A stretch of DNA of 64,000 bases from Burkholderia vietnamiensis LMG 10929 (lineage in GTDB: Bacteria; Pseudomonadota; Gammaproteobacteria; Burkholderiales; Burkholderiaceae). Under the pieces are notes generated by a model. That model did not search any database. It had not been told where the DNA came from and saw only the letters and a program-made list of their open reading frames with translations. How positions within the stretch are numbered: position 1 is the stretch's first letter; each line of letters begins with the position of its first letter. This document shows, in pieces, positions 27,195-36,521 of this stretch. The stretch lies in assembly GCF_000959445.1 (NCBI RefSeq), contig NZ_CP009631.1, positions 744,001-808,000 of the forward strand. Reading direction: 5' to 3'. A program made the position numbers and the translations under genes.

Positions 27195-27766
27195 ACGTCG
27201 TGAAGGCCGCCCGCCGTGCCCACCGCTTCGCCGTCGCCACCCTCCCGGCCATCCTGGCCGGGGCGGCGGCGCTCGCGAGCACCGGCGCCGGCGCGGCCGA
27301 CATGAACGCGGTGAACCACGCCGGTTCGATCGCGTCGAGCGTGATGGTCGGCTCGGCCGCGCCGTCGCTCGGCGTCGGCGCGGTGCTGCAGACGCTGGTC
27401 GGGCTCGCGGTCGTGATCGGCCTGGTGTTCGGCTGCGCGTGGCTCGCGCGCCGCTTCGGGTTCCAGCCCGCGCGGCGCGGCGGCCCGCTGAAAGTCGTGT
27501 CGAGCGTCGGGCTCGGCGCGAAGGAAAGCGCGACGATCGTCGAGATCGGCGACACCTGGCTCGTGCTCGGCGTCGCGCCGGGCAACGTGCGCCTGCTGCA
27601 TACGCTGCCGGCCGGCTCGGTGCCCGACGCGGCCGTCGTGTCGACGTCGCCCGGCGCCGCCTCCGCCTCCGCCGACGCGAACGCGTCCGGCCCGTTCGGC
27701 GCGCGGTTTCGCGACGCGCTCGCCGGCGAAGCCGCGAAGCGCTTCGGGCGCGGCAAGGAGCGCTGA
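27191..27766 (+). CDS. fliO: Flagellar export-gate assembly protein FliO
   Basis: The 191-residue protein has a signal-like N-terminus, one membrane span (residues 60-85, VLQTLVGLAVVIGLVFGCAW) and the cytoplasmic FliO domain (LKVVSSVGLGAKESATIVEIGDTWLVLGV, read in parts). FliO stabilises the FliP complex during gate assembly. The start GTG overlaps the fliN stop by four bases. Confidence 0.88.
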   Translation: MNVVKAARRAHRFAVATLPAILAGAAALASTGAGAADMNAVNHAGSIASSVMVGSAAPSLGVGAVLQTLVGLAVVIGLVFGCAWLARRFGFQPARRGGPLKVVSSVGLGAKESATIVEIGDTWLVLGVAPGNVRLLHTLPAGSVPDAAVVSTSPGAASASADANASGPFGARFRDALAGEAAKRFGRGKER

Positions 27767-27802
27767 CATGGCGCCGCGTCACCCATCCGTACCCGCATTC
27801 CG

Positions 27803-28564
27803 ATGAAACACGACTTCCTGCGTCACGCGGCGCGCTTCGCGCCCGTGCTGATCCTCGGCCTCTTCCCCGCGCTCGCCTGCGCGCAGGCGGCCGGCCTGCC
27901 CGCGTTCAACACGAGCCCGGGCCCGAACGGCGGCACCACCTATTCGCTGAGCGTGCAGACGATGCTGCTGCTCACGATGCTGTCGTTCCTGCCGGCGATG
28001 CTGCTGATGATGACGAGCTTCACGCGCATCATCATCGTGCTGTCGCTGCTGCGCCAGGCGCTCGGCACCGCGACGACGCCGCCGAACCAGGTGCTGCTCG
28101 GCCTCGCGATGTTCCTCACCTTCTTCGTGATGTCGCCGGTGCTCGACAAGGCCTACAACGACGGCTACAAGCCGTTCTCCGACGGCTCGCTGCCGATGGA
28201 GCAGGCCGTGCAGCGCGGCGTCGCGCCGTTCAAGGGCTTCATGCTGAAGCAGACCCGCGAGACCGATCTCGCGCTGTTCGCGAAGATCTCGAAGGCCGCG
28301 CCGATGCAGGGGCCGGAGGACGTGCCGCTGTCGCTGCTGGTGCCGGCGTTCGTCACGAGCGAGCTGAAGACGGGCTTCCAGATCGGCTTCACAATCTTCA
28401 TTCCGTTCCTGATCATCGACCTGGTGGTCGCGAGCGTGCTGATGTCGATGGGGATGATGATGGTGTCGCCGTCCACCGTGTCGCTGCCGTTCAAGCTGAT
28501 GCTGTTCGTGCTGGTCGACGGCTGGCAGCTGCTGATCGGCTCGCTCGCGCAGAGCTTCACGTAA
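27803..28564 (+). CDS. fliP: Flagellar type III export-gate protein FliP
   Basis: The 253-residue protein has a cleavable signal peptide (to about residue 30) and the conserved FliP core: [51 protein letters not shown] and [22 protein letters not shown], each recognisable in part. Five copies form the core export channel with FliQ and FliR. A 36-base gap separates it from fliO. Confidence 0.96.
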   Translation: MKHDFLRHAARFAPVLILGLFPALACAQAAGLPAFNTSPGPNGGTTYSLSVQTMLLLTMLSFLPAMLLMMTSFTRIIIVLSLLRQALGTATTPPNQVLLGLAMFLTFFVMSPVLDKAYNDGYKPFSDGSLPMEQAVQRGVAPFKGFMLKQTRETDLALFAKISKAAPMQGPEDVPLSLLVPAFVTSELKTGFQIGFTIFIPFLIIDLVVASVLMSMGMMMVSPSTVSLPFKLMLFVLVDGWQLLIGSLAQSFT

Positions 28565-28579
28565 GCGGAGGAAGACGCG

Positions 28580-28852
28580 ATGACACCCGAACAGGTGATG
28601 ACGCTGGCGCACCACGCGATGATGGTCGGCCTGCTGCTGGCCGCCCCGCTGCTGCTGGTCGCGCTCGCGGTCGGCCTCGTCGTGAGCCTGTTCCAGGCCG
28701 CGACGCAGATCAACGAATCGACGCTGTCGTTCATCCCGAAGCTGCTCGCGGTCGCGGCGACGCTCGTGATCGCCGGCCCGTGGATGCTGACGACGATGCT
28801 CGACTACCTGCGGCAGACGCTGCTGCAAGTCGCGACGCTCGGCGCCAGCTGA
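28580..28852 (+). CDS. fliQ: Flagellar export-gate protein FliQ
   Basis: A 90-residue, two-span membrane protein with the family pattern MTPEQVMTLAHHAM and LFQAATQINESTLSFIPKL. It is part of the FliPQR gate. GGAGGAAGACGCG precedes the ATG. Confidence 0.96.
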   Translation: MTPEQVMTLAHHAMMVGLLLAAPLLLVALAVGLVVSLFQAATQINESTLSFIPKLLAVAATLVIAGPWMLTTMLDYLRQTLLQVATLGAS

Positions 28853-28880
28853 GCGGCCCGCGCGGCCCCGCTTCCCCGCG

Positions 28881-29663
28881 ATGTTCTCGGTTACCTACGC
28901 GCAGCTCAACGGCTGGCTGACCGCCTTCCTGTGGCCGTTCGTGCGGATGCTCGCGCTCGTCGCGACGGCGCCCCTGGTCGGCCACGGGGCGGTGCCCATG
29001 CGCGTGAAGATCGGCCTCGCGGCGTTCATGGCGCTGGTCGTCGCGCCCACGCTCGGCGCGATGCCCGGCGTGACCGTGTTCTCCGCGCAGGGCATCTGGA
29101 TCATCGTCACGCAGTTCCTGATCGGCGTGTCGATGGGCTTCACGATGCACCTCGTGTTCGCGGCCGTCGAGGCGGCCGGCGACTTCATCGGGCTGTCGAT
29201 GGGGCTCGGCTTCGCGACCTTCTTCGATCCGCATTCGAACGGCGCGACGCCGGTGATGGGCCGCTTCCTGAACGCGGTCGCGATGCTCGCGTTCCTCGCG
29301 GTGGACGGCCATCTGCAGGTGTTCGCGGCGCTGGCCGCGTCGTTCCAGACGCTGCCGGTGTCGGCCGAGCTGCTGCATGCGCCCGGCTGGCATACGCTCG
29401 CCGCGTTCGGCGTGACCGTGTTCCAGATGGGGCTGCTGCTCGCGCTGCCGGTCGTCGCCGCGCTCCTGATCGCCAACCTCGCGCTCGGCATCCTGAACCG
29501 CGCGGCGCCGCAGATCGGCATCTTCCAGATCGGCTTCCCGGTCACGATGCTGGTCGGGCTGTTGCTCGTGCAACTGATGATCCCGAACCTCGTGCCGTTC
29601 GTGTCGCACCTGTTCGACATGGGCCTCGACGGGATCGGCCGCGTGCTGCAGGGCTGGCGCTGA
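28881..29663 (+). CDS. fliR: Flagellar export-gate protein FliR
   Basis: The 260-residue protein is strongly hydrophobic and carries the FliR pattern (GFTMHLVFAAVEAAGDFIGLSMGLGFA, in parts, and GILNRAAPQIGIFQIGFP). It completes the export gate and ends the flagellar operon; flhB/flhA lie elsewhere, as is usual in beta-proteobacteria. Confidence 0.95.
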   Translation: MFSVTYAQLNGWLTAFLWPFVRMLALVATAPLVGHGAVPMRVKIGLAAFMALVVAPTLGAMPGVTVFSAQGIWIIVTQFLIGVSMGFTMHLVFAAVEAAGDFIGLSMGLGFATFFDPHSNGATPVMGRFLNAVAMLAFLAVDGHLQVFAALAASFQTLPVSAELLHAPGWHTLAAFGVTVFQMGLLLALPVVAALLIANLALGILNRAAPQIGIFQIGFPVTMLVGLLLVQLMIPNLVPFVSHLFDMGLDGIGRVLQGWR

Positions 29664-29808
29664 CGCGGCCCCGCCCGCCCCATTTGCTGGAAAACCCCTA
29701 ACCGAATCGCCGCGTCGCGAAAGGTTGCGGAAGGCTTCGCGTCCCTATACTCGTCGTGACGATGCGCCACGCATCGCGCCATACGAATACAACGAAGGAG
29801 ACGACCCG

Positions 29809-30813
29809 ATGCGACCCATCCTGCGCACCCTCGCCGTTGCAGCCAGCCTGAGCTGCGCGCTCGCCGCTCACCCCGCGCTCGCCGACGACGGCGGCAAGAT
29901 CACGATCATGGTCGGCGGGATCGCCAAGCTCATCTATCTGCCCGCGCGGCTCACGCAGGAACTCGGCTACTTCAAGGCCGAAGGGCTCGACGTCGAGCTG
30001 CTGTCGCAGCCGGCCGGCGTCGATGCCGAGAACGAGCTGCTGGCGGGCGCCGTGCAGGGCGTCGTCGGCTTCTACGACCATACGGTCGACCTGCAGAGCA
30101 AGGGCAAGGAAGTGAAGGCGATCGCCGTGTTCGGCCAGGTGCCCGGCGAGGTCGAGATGGTGTCGACCAAGGCCGCGCCGACGTTCAGGACGATGGCCGA
30201 CGCCAAGGGCAAGACGCTCGGCGTGACGGGCCTCGGCTCGTCGACCAGCTTCCTCACGCAATATCTCGCGCTGCAGCGCGGCGTGCCGTCGACGCAGTAC
30301 ACGATGCTGCCGGTCGGCGCCGATGCGAGCTTCATCGCCGCGATCAAGCAGGGCCGCATCGACGCCGGGATGACGACCGAGCCGACGGTGTCCGCGCTCG
30401 AGAAGATGGGCGACGCGAAGGTGCTGGTCGACATGCGCACCGTCGAAGGCACGCGCGCCGCGCTCGGCGGCACCTACCCGGCCGCGAGCCTGTACGTGCA
30501 GTCCGCGTGGGCCGATGCGCACAAGGCGGAAGCGACCAAGCTGGCGCACGCGTTCGCGAAGACGATGCAGTTCATCCACACGCACAGCGCCGAGGAGATC
30601 GCCGCGAAGATGCCGGCCGATTACCAGAAGGACAAGGCGCTGTACGTGGCCGCGCTGAAGGCGTCGCTGCCGATGTACACGGCCGACGCGAAGATGCCGG
30701 CCGACGGCCCGGCGACCGTGCTGAAGGTGCTGTCGGCGTTCAACCCGTCGGTGAAGGGCAAGCACATCGATCTGGCGCGCACCTACACCAACGACTTCGT
30801 GAATGCCAAATGA
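29809..30813 (+). CDS. ABC transporter substrate-binding protein, NMT1/SsuA type
   Basis: A periplasmic binding protein of 334 residues with a signal peptide ending at about residue 25 (ALA before DDGGK). The NMT1/THI5-like fold is seen in LIYLPARLTQELGYFKAEGLDVELL and GVTGLGSSTSFLTQYLAL (both in part). Family members bind taurine, sulfonates, nitrate, pyrimidines or aromatics, so the substrate is open. AAGGAG precedes the ATG, and a -10-like TATACT lies at 29746-29751. It heads an operon-like row with the ATPase and permease that follow. Confidence 0.88.
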   Translation: MRPILRTLAVAASLSCALAAHPALADDGGKITIMVGGIAKLIYLPARLTQELGYFKAEGLDVELLSQPAGVDAENELLAGAVQGVVGFYDHTVDLQSKGKEVKAIAVFGQVPGEVEMVSTKAAPTFRTMADAKGKTLGVTGLGSSTSFLTQYLALQRGVPSTQYTMLPVGADASFIAAIKQGRIDAGMTTEPTVSALEKMGDAKVLVDMRTVEGTRAALGGTYPAASLYVQSAWADAHKAEATKLAHAFAKTMQFIHTHSAEEIAAKMPADYQKDKALYVAALKASLPMYTADAKMPADGPATVLKVLSAFNPSVKGKHIDLARTYTNDFVNAK

Positions 30814-30937
30814 GCGCGCCATGAACGCGCACGGTGCCCGCGCCGGCGGCCGGCTGCCGCCGTGCGCGCACCGCAGGCCCGGCTGACCGGCCCGGCGCCG
30901 CCGCTGCGGCGCCCTCTTCACCCGCAGGACGAATGCG

Positions 30938-31735
30938 ATGAACCAGGCAGTTTCCCCGAGCACACCGGCGATCGAGTTTCGCAACGTGTCGTGCCGCTTC
31001 ATTTCGCCGGAAGGCCGCGCGACGGTGGCGCTGCGCGAATTCAGCATGAGCGTCGCGCGCGGCGAGTTCATCGCGATCGTCGGCCCCACCGGTTGCGGCA
31101 AGTCGACCACGCTGAACCTGATCACCGGGCTGCTGAAACCGGCGTCGGGCGAGGTGCGCGTGATGGGCCGGCCGGTCGACGGGATCGACCCGCGGATCGG
31201 CTTCGTGTTCCAGGCCGACGCGGTGTTTCCGTGGCGCAACGTGATCGACAACGTTGCGGCCGGCCCGCTGTTTCGCGGCCGCTCGAAGGACGTGGCCTAC
31301 GCGCAGGCCGACGAATGGATCCGCAAGGTCGGCCTCGACAAGTTCGCGAAGCACTACCCGCACCAGCTGTCGGGCGGGATGCGCAAGCGCGTCGCGCTCG
31401 CGCAGACCTTCATCAACCAGCCGGAAATCCTGCTGATGGACGAGCCGTTCTCCGCGCTCGACATGCAGACGCGCACGCTGATGCAGGACGAGCTGCTGCA
31501 GCTGTGGTCGGCGAACAAGGGCTCGGTCGTGTTCGTCACGCATGATCTCGAGGAGGCGATCGCGCTCGCCGACCGCGTGTTCGTGCTCACCGCGCGCCCC
31601 GCGACGCTCAAGCGCGTGTACGAGATCGACCTGCCGCGCCCGCGCGTCACGTCGGAGGTGCGCTACGACGCGCGCTTCATCGAGATTTCGAAGGACATCT
31701 GGCACGACCTGCGCGAAGAAGTGCAGATCGGCTGA
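30938..31735 (+). CDS. ABC transporter ATP-binding protein, SsuB/TauB type
   Basis: The 265-residue ATPase has Walker A (GPTGCGKSTTLN, near residue 49), Q-loop (FVFQADAVFPWRN), signature LSGGMRKRVALAQ and Walker B (ILLMDEPFSALD), followed by VTHDLEEA. This pattern is typical of nitrate/sulfonate/taurine importers. It lies 124 bases after the binding protein and before the permease. Confidence 0.93.
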   Translation: MNQAVSPSTPAIEFRNVSCRFISPEGRATVALREFSMSVARGEFIAIVGPTGCGKSTTLNLITGLLKPASGEVRVMGRPVDGIDPRIGFVFQADAVFPWRNVIDNVAAGPLFRGRSKDVAYAQADEWIRKVGLDKFAKHYPHQLSGGMRKRVALAQTFINQPEILLMDEPFSALDMQTRTLMQDELLQLWSANKGSVVFVTHDLEEAIALADRVFVLTARPATLKRVYEIDLPRPRVTSEVRYDARFIEISKDIWHDLREEVQIG

Positions 31736-31780
31736 CGCCTGCGCCGCCCGCGCACGCGACCCACCGCCAAGGACAGGAGC

Positions 31781-32638
31781 ATGACCGACATGACGCTTCC
31801 CCCCACCGCCCTGCCGGCGACCACGCTCGAGGACGACGAGCGCGCCGCGCAACGCCGGCTGCGCCGCCGGCGCAATCTGATCGTCGCGCTGCGCATCGCC
31901 GTGCTCGTCGTCGTGCTCGGCGGCTGGGAGCTCGCCGCGCGCCTGAAGTGGATCGATCCGTTCTTCTTCTCGATGCCGTCGCTGATCTTCGAGCAGATCC
32001 AGGACTGGTTCGTCAACGGCACGTCGCAAGGCCCGTTGCTCACGCAGGTGTGGGTCACGCTGGAGGAAACCGCGATCGGCTTCGTGATCGGCTCGGTCGC
32101 CGGCGTGATCTGCGGCATCGTGCTCGGCCGCAACAAGCTGATGGCCGACGTGTTCGGCCTGTACATCCAGATCGCGAACTCGATTCCGCGCGTGGTGCTC
32201 GGCTCGGTGTTCGTGATCGCGCTCGGCCTCGGGATGGCGTCGAAGATCGCGCTGGCCGTCGTGATGGTGTTCTTCGTCGTGTTCGGCAACGCGTTCCAGG
32301 GCGTGCGCGAAGCGGACCGCTACCTGATCGCGAACGCGCAGATCCTCGGCGCGTCGCGCCGGCAGATCACCACGTCGGTCGTGATTCCGTCCGCGCTGAG
32401 CTGGATTCTCGCGAGCCTGCACGTGAGCTTCGGCTTCGCGCTGGTCGGTGCGGTGGTCGGCGAATTCCTCGGCTCCAAGCAGGGCATCGGGCTGCTGATC
32501 TCCACCGCGCAGGGCGCGTTCAACGCGAGCGGCGTGTTCGCGGCGATGATCGTGCTGGCCGTGGTCGCACTGGCCGCCGACTACCTGCTGACGCGGATCG
32601 AGAAGCGCCTGCTGAAATGGCGTCCCGCCGCGTTCTGA
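31781..32638 (+). CDS. ABC transporter permease, SsuC/TauC type
   Basis: A 285-residue inner-membrane protein with about six spans and the EAA loop (ANAQILGASRRQITTSVVIP, near residue 187) that docks to the ATPase. The N-terminal 35 residues are cytoplasmic and rich in Arg. AGGACAGGAGC precedes the ATG. It is the last transporter gene before the two-component pair. Confidence 0.92.
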   Translation: MTDMTLPPTALPATTLEDDERAAQRRLRRRRNLIVALRIAVLVVVLGGWELAARLKWIDPFFFSMPSLIFEQIQDWFVNGTSQGPLLTQVWVTLEETAIGFVIGSVAGVICGIVLGRNKLMADVFGLYIQIANSIPRVVLGSVFVIALGLGMASKIALAVVMVFFVVFGNAFQGVREADRYLIANAQILGASRRQITTSVVIPSALSWILASLHVSFGFALVGAVVGEFLGSKQGIGLLISTAQGAFNASGVFAAMIVLAVVALAADYLLTRIEKRLLKWRPAAF

Positions 32639-32709
32639 GCCGCGCCCGGCCGACCGCATCCACGAACCGCGCCGGCCGCCCCGGCGCGGTTCGGCATTGA
32701 GGAGACGCC

Positions 32710-34077
32710 ATGGCGCACAGCCTGCGCGGGCGGCTGCTATGGTGGTTGCTGCTGCCGCTCGCGGCCTTCGTGCTGATCGCCGGCGCGATGTCGTACGACA
32801 CCGCGCGGCGCACGGCCGCGCTCGTGCAGGACAGCGCGCTGATCGCATCGGCGCGCACGATCGGCGAGGACGTCGAATGGCGCAACGGGCTGCCGGTCGC
32901 CGACGTGCCGCCGGCCGCGCTGGAGATCTTCGAGTCGCCGTCGCGCGACTCGGTGTTCTACAAGGTGATCGACGGCCACGGCCGGCTGCTCGCGGGCAAC
33001 CCGGCGCTCGATGCACCGGCGCGGCACCGCGCCGAGCCGACGCTGTACGACACGACGCTCGAGCATGTGCCGCTGCGCGCCGTCGCATACGATCGCCAGC
33101 TGTACGACGAGGGACGCGTCGAGACGGTCACGGTCGTCGTCGCGAAGACGGCGCGCTCGTACGACGCGATGGTCGCGACGATCTGGCGGCCGCAGCTGCT
33201 GCGCCTGTCGCTGATGCTGGTGCTCGCGATCGTGCTCGTCTATCTCGGCCTCACGCTGGAGCTGCGGCCGCTGATGAAGCTGAAGGACGACGTCGCCGAC
33301 CGCGGGCCGATGGAGCTGGAGCCGATCCGCCCGGAGCGGCTGCAGCACGAGCTGCGGCCGATCGTCGATGCGATCAACCAGTGCATCGCGCGGCTCAACA
33401 CGCACACGGCGACGCAGCGGCGCTTCATCGCCGACGCCGCGCACCAGCTGCGCACGCCGATCGCCGTGCTCGACACGCAGATCCAGTACGCGCGGCGGCC
33501 CGATCATGGCGACCGCGAGCTGGCGGCGGTGCTCGACAGCATGCAGCGCGGCAGCCGCAAGATGGCCGACGTGACCGACAAGCTGCTGCTGCTCGCGCAT
33601 GCGGAAGCCACGCCGTCGACGCTGCTCACGCAGCGCGTCGATCTCGCGGCCGTCGTGTCGAGCGTGCTGGAGGAAGCGATCGTGCTCGCGCAGCGGCGCG
33701 CGATCGACCTCGGCGCGGATCTCGGCGAGCGGCTCGACGTCGCCGGCAGCGACAGCCTGCTGAGCGCGCTGGTGTCGAACCTCGTCGACAACGCGGTGCG
33801 CTACACGCAGCCGGGCGGCTGCGTGACGGTCGCCGCGCGCCGCGACGGCCGCGCGGTCGTGCTCGACGTGATCGACGACGGCCCCGGCATTCCGGCCGAG
33901 GCGCGGCCGCACGTGTTCAAGCGGTTCTACCGCGTGTCGGCCGATACCGAGGGCTCCGGCCTCGGCCTCGCGATCGTGCGCGAGATCGCGCAGGCGCACG
34001 GCGGCAGCGCCGTGCTCGCGCCGGGCCCGGGCAATCGCGGTATCGTCGTGACCGTGCGGCTGCCCGCTTACGACTGA
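32710..34077 (+). CDS. Sensor histidine kinase, TctE-like
   Basis: The 455-residue kinase has two membrane spans (residues 8-26 and about 164-182) around a periplasmic 2CSK-N-type sensor domain. The phosphoacceptor His is in RRFIADAAHQLRTPIAVLD near residue 246. The ATPase domain shows SNLVDNAVRYT and DDGPGIP, then GSGLGLAIVREIAQAHGG. This layout resembles TctE, which senses tricarboxylates. Its neighbours suggest it controls the ABC importer and/or porin. GAGGAGACGCC lies before the ATG. Confidence 0.9.
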   Translation: MAHSLRGRLLWWLLLPLAAFVLIAGAMSYDTARRTAALVQDSALIASARTIGEDVEWRNGLPVADVPPAALEIFESPSRDSVFYKVIDGHGRLLAGNPALDAPARHRAEPTLYDTTLEHVPLRAVAYDRQLYDEGRVETVTVVVAKTARSYDAMVATIWRPQLLRLSLMLVLAIVLVYLGLTLELRPLMKLKDDVADRGPMELEPIRPERLQHELRPIVDAINQCIARLNTHTATQRRFIADAAHQLRTPIAVLDTQIQYARRPDHGDRELAAVLDSMQRGSRKMADVTDKLLLLAHAEATPSTLLTQRVDLAAVVSSVLEEAIVLAQRRAIDLGADLGERLDVAGSDSLLSALVSNLVDNAVRYTQPGGCVTVAARRDGRAVVLDVIDDGPGIPAEARPHVFKRFYRVSADTEGSGLGLAIVREIAQAHGGSAVLAPGPGNRGIVVTVRLPAYD

Positions 34078-34091
34078 AGATACGAATCGCC

Positions 34092-34769
34092 ATGAAACTG
34101 CTGCTGGTCGAAGACAATGCCGAACTCGCGCACTGGATCGTGAACCTGCTGCGCGGCGAGGACTTCGCGGTCGACTGCGTCGGCGACGGCGAGCGCGCCG
34201 ACACGGTGCTGAAGACGGAGCGCTACGACGCGGTGCTGCTCGACATGCGGCTGCCCGGCATCAGCGGCAAGGAAGTGCTCGCGCGGCTGCGGCGCCGCAA
34301 CGACAACGTGCCGGTGCTGATGCTGACCGCGCACGGCTCGGTCGACGACAAGGTCGACTGCTTCGGCGCGGGCGCCGACGACTACGTCGTCAAGCCGTTC
34401 GAATCGCGCGAGCTGGTCGCGCGCATTCGCGCGCTGATCCGGCGACAGGCCGGCGTCGGCACCGCGCAGCTCGTGTGCGGCGACCTCGTCTACGCGTTCG
34501 GCACGCGCGAGTTCCGCTGCGGCGACGCGCTGCTCGCGCTGCGGCGCCGCGAGCATGCGATTCTCGAAACGCTGATGCTGCAGCAGAGCAAGACGGTGTC
34601 GAAGGCGCGGCTGATGGACAGCGTGTTCGCGCTCGACGACGAGCCGAGCGCCGATGCGATCGACATCTACATCCACCGGCTGCGCAAGCATCTCGCGGGC
34701 AGCACGGCCGAGATCATCACGCTGCGCGGCCTCGGCTATATCCTGCGCGCGAAGCCCGCGCAGCACTGA
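34092..34769 (+). CDS. OmpR/PhoB-class response regulator, TctD-like
   Basis: A 225-residue regulator: receiver domain with acidic pocket EDN, phosphoacceptor Asp in DAVLLDMRLPG near residue 51 and Lys in VVKPFESREL, then a winged-helix DNA-binding domain with VSKARLMDSVF and IDIYIHRLRKHL. The kinase gene precedes it by 14 bases, the reverse of the most common regulator-first order. The porin at 35056 is a natural target. Confidence 0.93.
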   Translation: MKLLLVEDNAELAHWIVNLLRGEDFAVDCVGDGERADTVLKTERYDAVLLDMRLPGISGKEVLARLRRRNDNVPVLMLTAHGSVDDKVDCFGAGADDYVVKPFESRELVARIRALIRRQAGVGTAQLVCGDLVYAFGTREFRCGDALLALRRREHAILETLMLQQSKTVSKARLMDSVFALDDEPSADAIDIYIHRLRKHLAGSTAEIITLRGLGYILRAKPAQH

Positions 34770-35055
34770 CGCGCGCGCTCTCTTGCCTCACGCGCCTCGC
34801 GCAACAATTCGTAGTACGGAAATTCACCACCGACCCGGCGATGCATCGCGCGGCTCGCCGCCGCTCGCGTGCGCGACCTGCCTTCGTCGCGGCTTCGGTG
34901 TTTTCACCGACGCAGATGCTTGCCGCGGGAAAGCGACGTGAAGGATTGCACCTTCTACGATGCTACGCGTCGGCCCCATGCGGCCGTCACCATGCGGCGT
35001 ACGTTTCGTACCGCCAACGAATTGACTTCAATGCGGCAGCCCGGAGGAGACGATC

Positions 35056-36186
35056 TTGAAACGAACCACCCTTGCCCTTTCCATCGCGGCGACAGGCCTC
35101 TGCGCCGGCACCCACGCGCACGCGCAGTCGAGCGTGCAGCTGTACGGGCTGATGGACCTGAGCTTTCCGACCTACCGGACCCACGCCGATGCGAACGGCA
35201 ATCACGTGATCGGCATGGGCAACGAAGGCGAGCCGTGGTTCAGCGGCAGCCGCTGGGGCCTGCGCGGCGCGGAAGACATCGGCGGCGGCACCAGGATCAT
35301 CTTTCGCCTCGAGAGCGAATACGTGGTCGCCAACGGCCAGATGGAAGACGACGGCCAGCTGTTCGACCGCGACGCGTGGGTCGGCGTCGAGGATCCGCGC
35401 CTCGGCAAGCTGACGGCCGGCTTCCAGAACACGATCGCACGCGACGCCTCGGCGATCTACGGCGACGCGTACGGCGCCGCGAAGCTGACGACCGAGGAAG
35501 GCGGCTGGACCAACTCGAACAACTTCAAGCAGATGATCTTCTACGCGGCCGGCCCGACCGGCACGCGCTACAACAACGGCGTCGCGTGGAAGAAGGTGTT
35601 CGGCAACGGCATCTTCGCGAGCGCCGGCTACCAGTTCAGCAACTCGACCGCGTTCGCGACCGGCTCCGCGTACCAGGTCGCGCTCGGCTACAACGGCGGA
35701 CCGTTCGCGGTGTCCGGCTTCTACAACCACGTGAACCACGGCGGCTTCACCAACCAGACGTTCTCGGTCGGCGGCAACTACGCGTTCAGCATCGTGCGCC
35801 TGAACGCCGGCTACTTCCGCTACAACGGCGACCAGGGCTCGCTCGGCCAGCGCCACGACGATTCCTGGACGGTGTCGATGAAGATCGCGCCGCGCGGCCC
35901 GCTCGACTACGAGCTCGGCTACCAGCAGATGCGCGTGAAGAACGCCGCATACAACGCCGACGGCTTCGTGCCGAACGCCAACCTCGGCGCGTTCAGCCTG
36001 ACCAGCGGCGTCGGCAACGGCTTCAAGGAGACGCTCTACGGGTCGGTGTTCTACCACCTGAGCAAGCGCACCGAGGTGTACCTCGCCGGCGACTACATGA
36101 AGCTGCATGGGGGCTACACGGTGGCGTCGACGTTCGGCGCGAAGAACCAGCTCGAGCTGACGTCGGGGATTCGCACGCGCTTCTGA
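35056..36186 (+). CDS. Gram-negative general porin, OmpC/Bcc porin type
   Basis: A 376-residue outer-membrane beta-barrel precursor. The signal peptide ends at about residue 23 (AHA before QSSVQLYGLMDL), the usual start of beta-proteobacterial trimeric porins. SRWGLRGAEDIGGGTRIIFRLE and the terminal phenylalanine (TRF) needed for BAM recognition are present. The start is TTG, fixed by GGAGGAGACGATC directly upstream. The preceding 286 bases contain no other gene and should carry its promoter. It may serve the ABC importer upstream. Confidence 0.92.
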   Translation: MKRTTLALSIAATGLCAGTHAHAQSSVQLYGLMDLSFPTYRTHADANGNHVIGMGNEGEPWFSGSRWGLRGAEDIGGGTRIIFRLESEYVVANGQMEDDGQLFDRDAWVGVEDPRLGKLTAGFQNTIARDASAIYGDAYGAAKLTTEEGGWTNSNNFKQMIFYAAGPTGTRYNNGVAWKKVFGNGIFASAGYQFSNSTAFATGSAYQVALGYNGGPFAVSGFYNHVNHGGFTNQTFSVGGNYAFSIVRLNAGYFRYNGDQGSLGQRHDDSWTVSMKIAPRGPLDYELGYQQMRVKNAAYNADGFVPNANLGAFSLTSGVGNGFKETLYGSVFYHLSKRTEVYLAGDYMKLHGGYTVASTFGAKNQLELTSGIRTRF

Positions 36187-36415
36187 CCGGACCGGGGCCG
36201 CCCGGCCCCGTATCGCGCGCGCCCGATGCGCGCGGCGGGCACGGCGACGCCCTCGCGCCGACCGTGCCCCTTTTTTCTGCCGTCGCTGCCGCAGCACCGC
36301 ATCTGCCGCGACCCGCGCGTCGTGCGCCGGCCGCGAGGCCCGCCCCGACTCGCCTCGCGGGCCGCCCGACGGGCGTTTCCCGGCCGATGCGCGCACGCTC
36401 GCCTCACATCGGTGC
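36187..36415. other. Intergenic region after the porin gene
   Basis: A GC-only hairpin (CGGGGCC against GGCCCCG, about 36193-36210) directly follows the porin stop but has no T run, so termination is uncertain. The rest holds overlapping Arg/Pro-rich frames typical of shadows and no supported gene. Confidence 0.45.
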
Positions 36416-36444
36416 TTGACCTGCGCCGACCGACTCGCTAGCGT
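36416..36444 (+). promoter_or_regulatory. Candidate promoter of the type III mod-res operon
   Basis: TTGACC at 36416-36421 and TAGCGT at 36439-36444 are separated by 17 bases, about 80 bases before the mod start. The -10 match is weak. Confidence 0.4.
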
Positions 36445-36521
36445 TTCGGGTTTGCCCGGGCGGCCCTTGCCGCCGGTGCCGCGAGTGCGCCCGATGTCCT
36501 GGCGCACGCGGCCGGGCTCCG

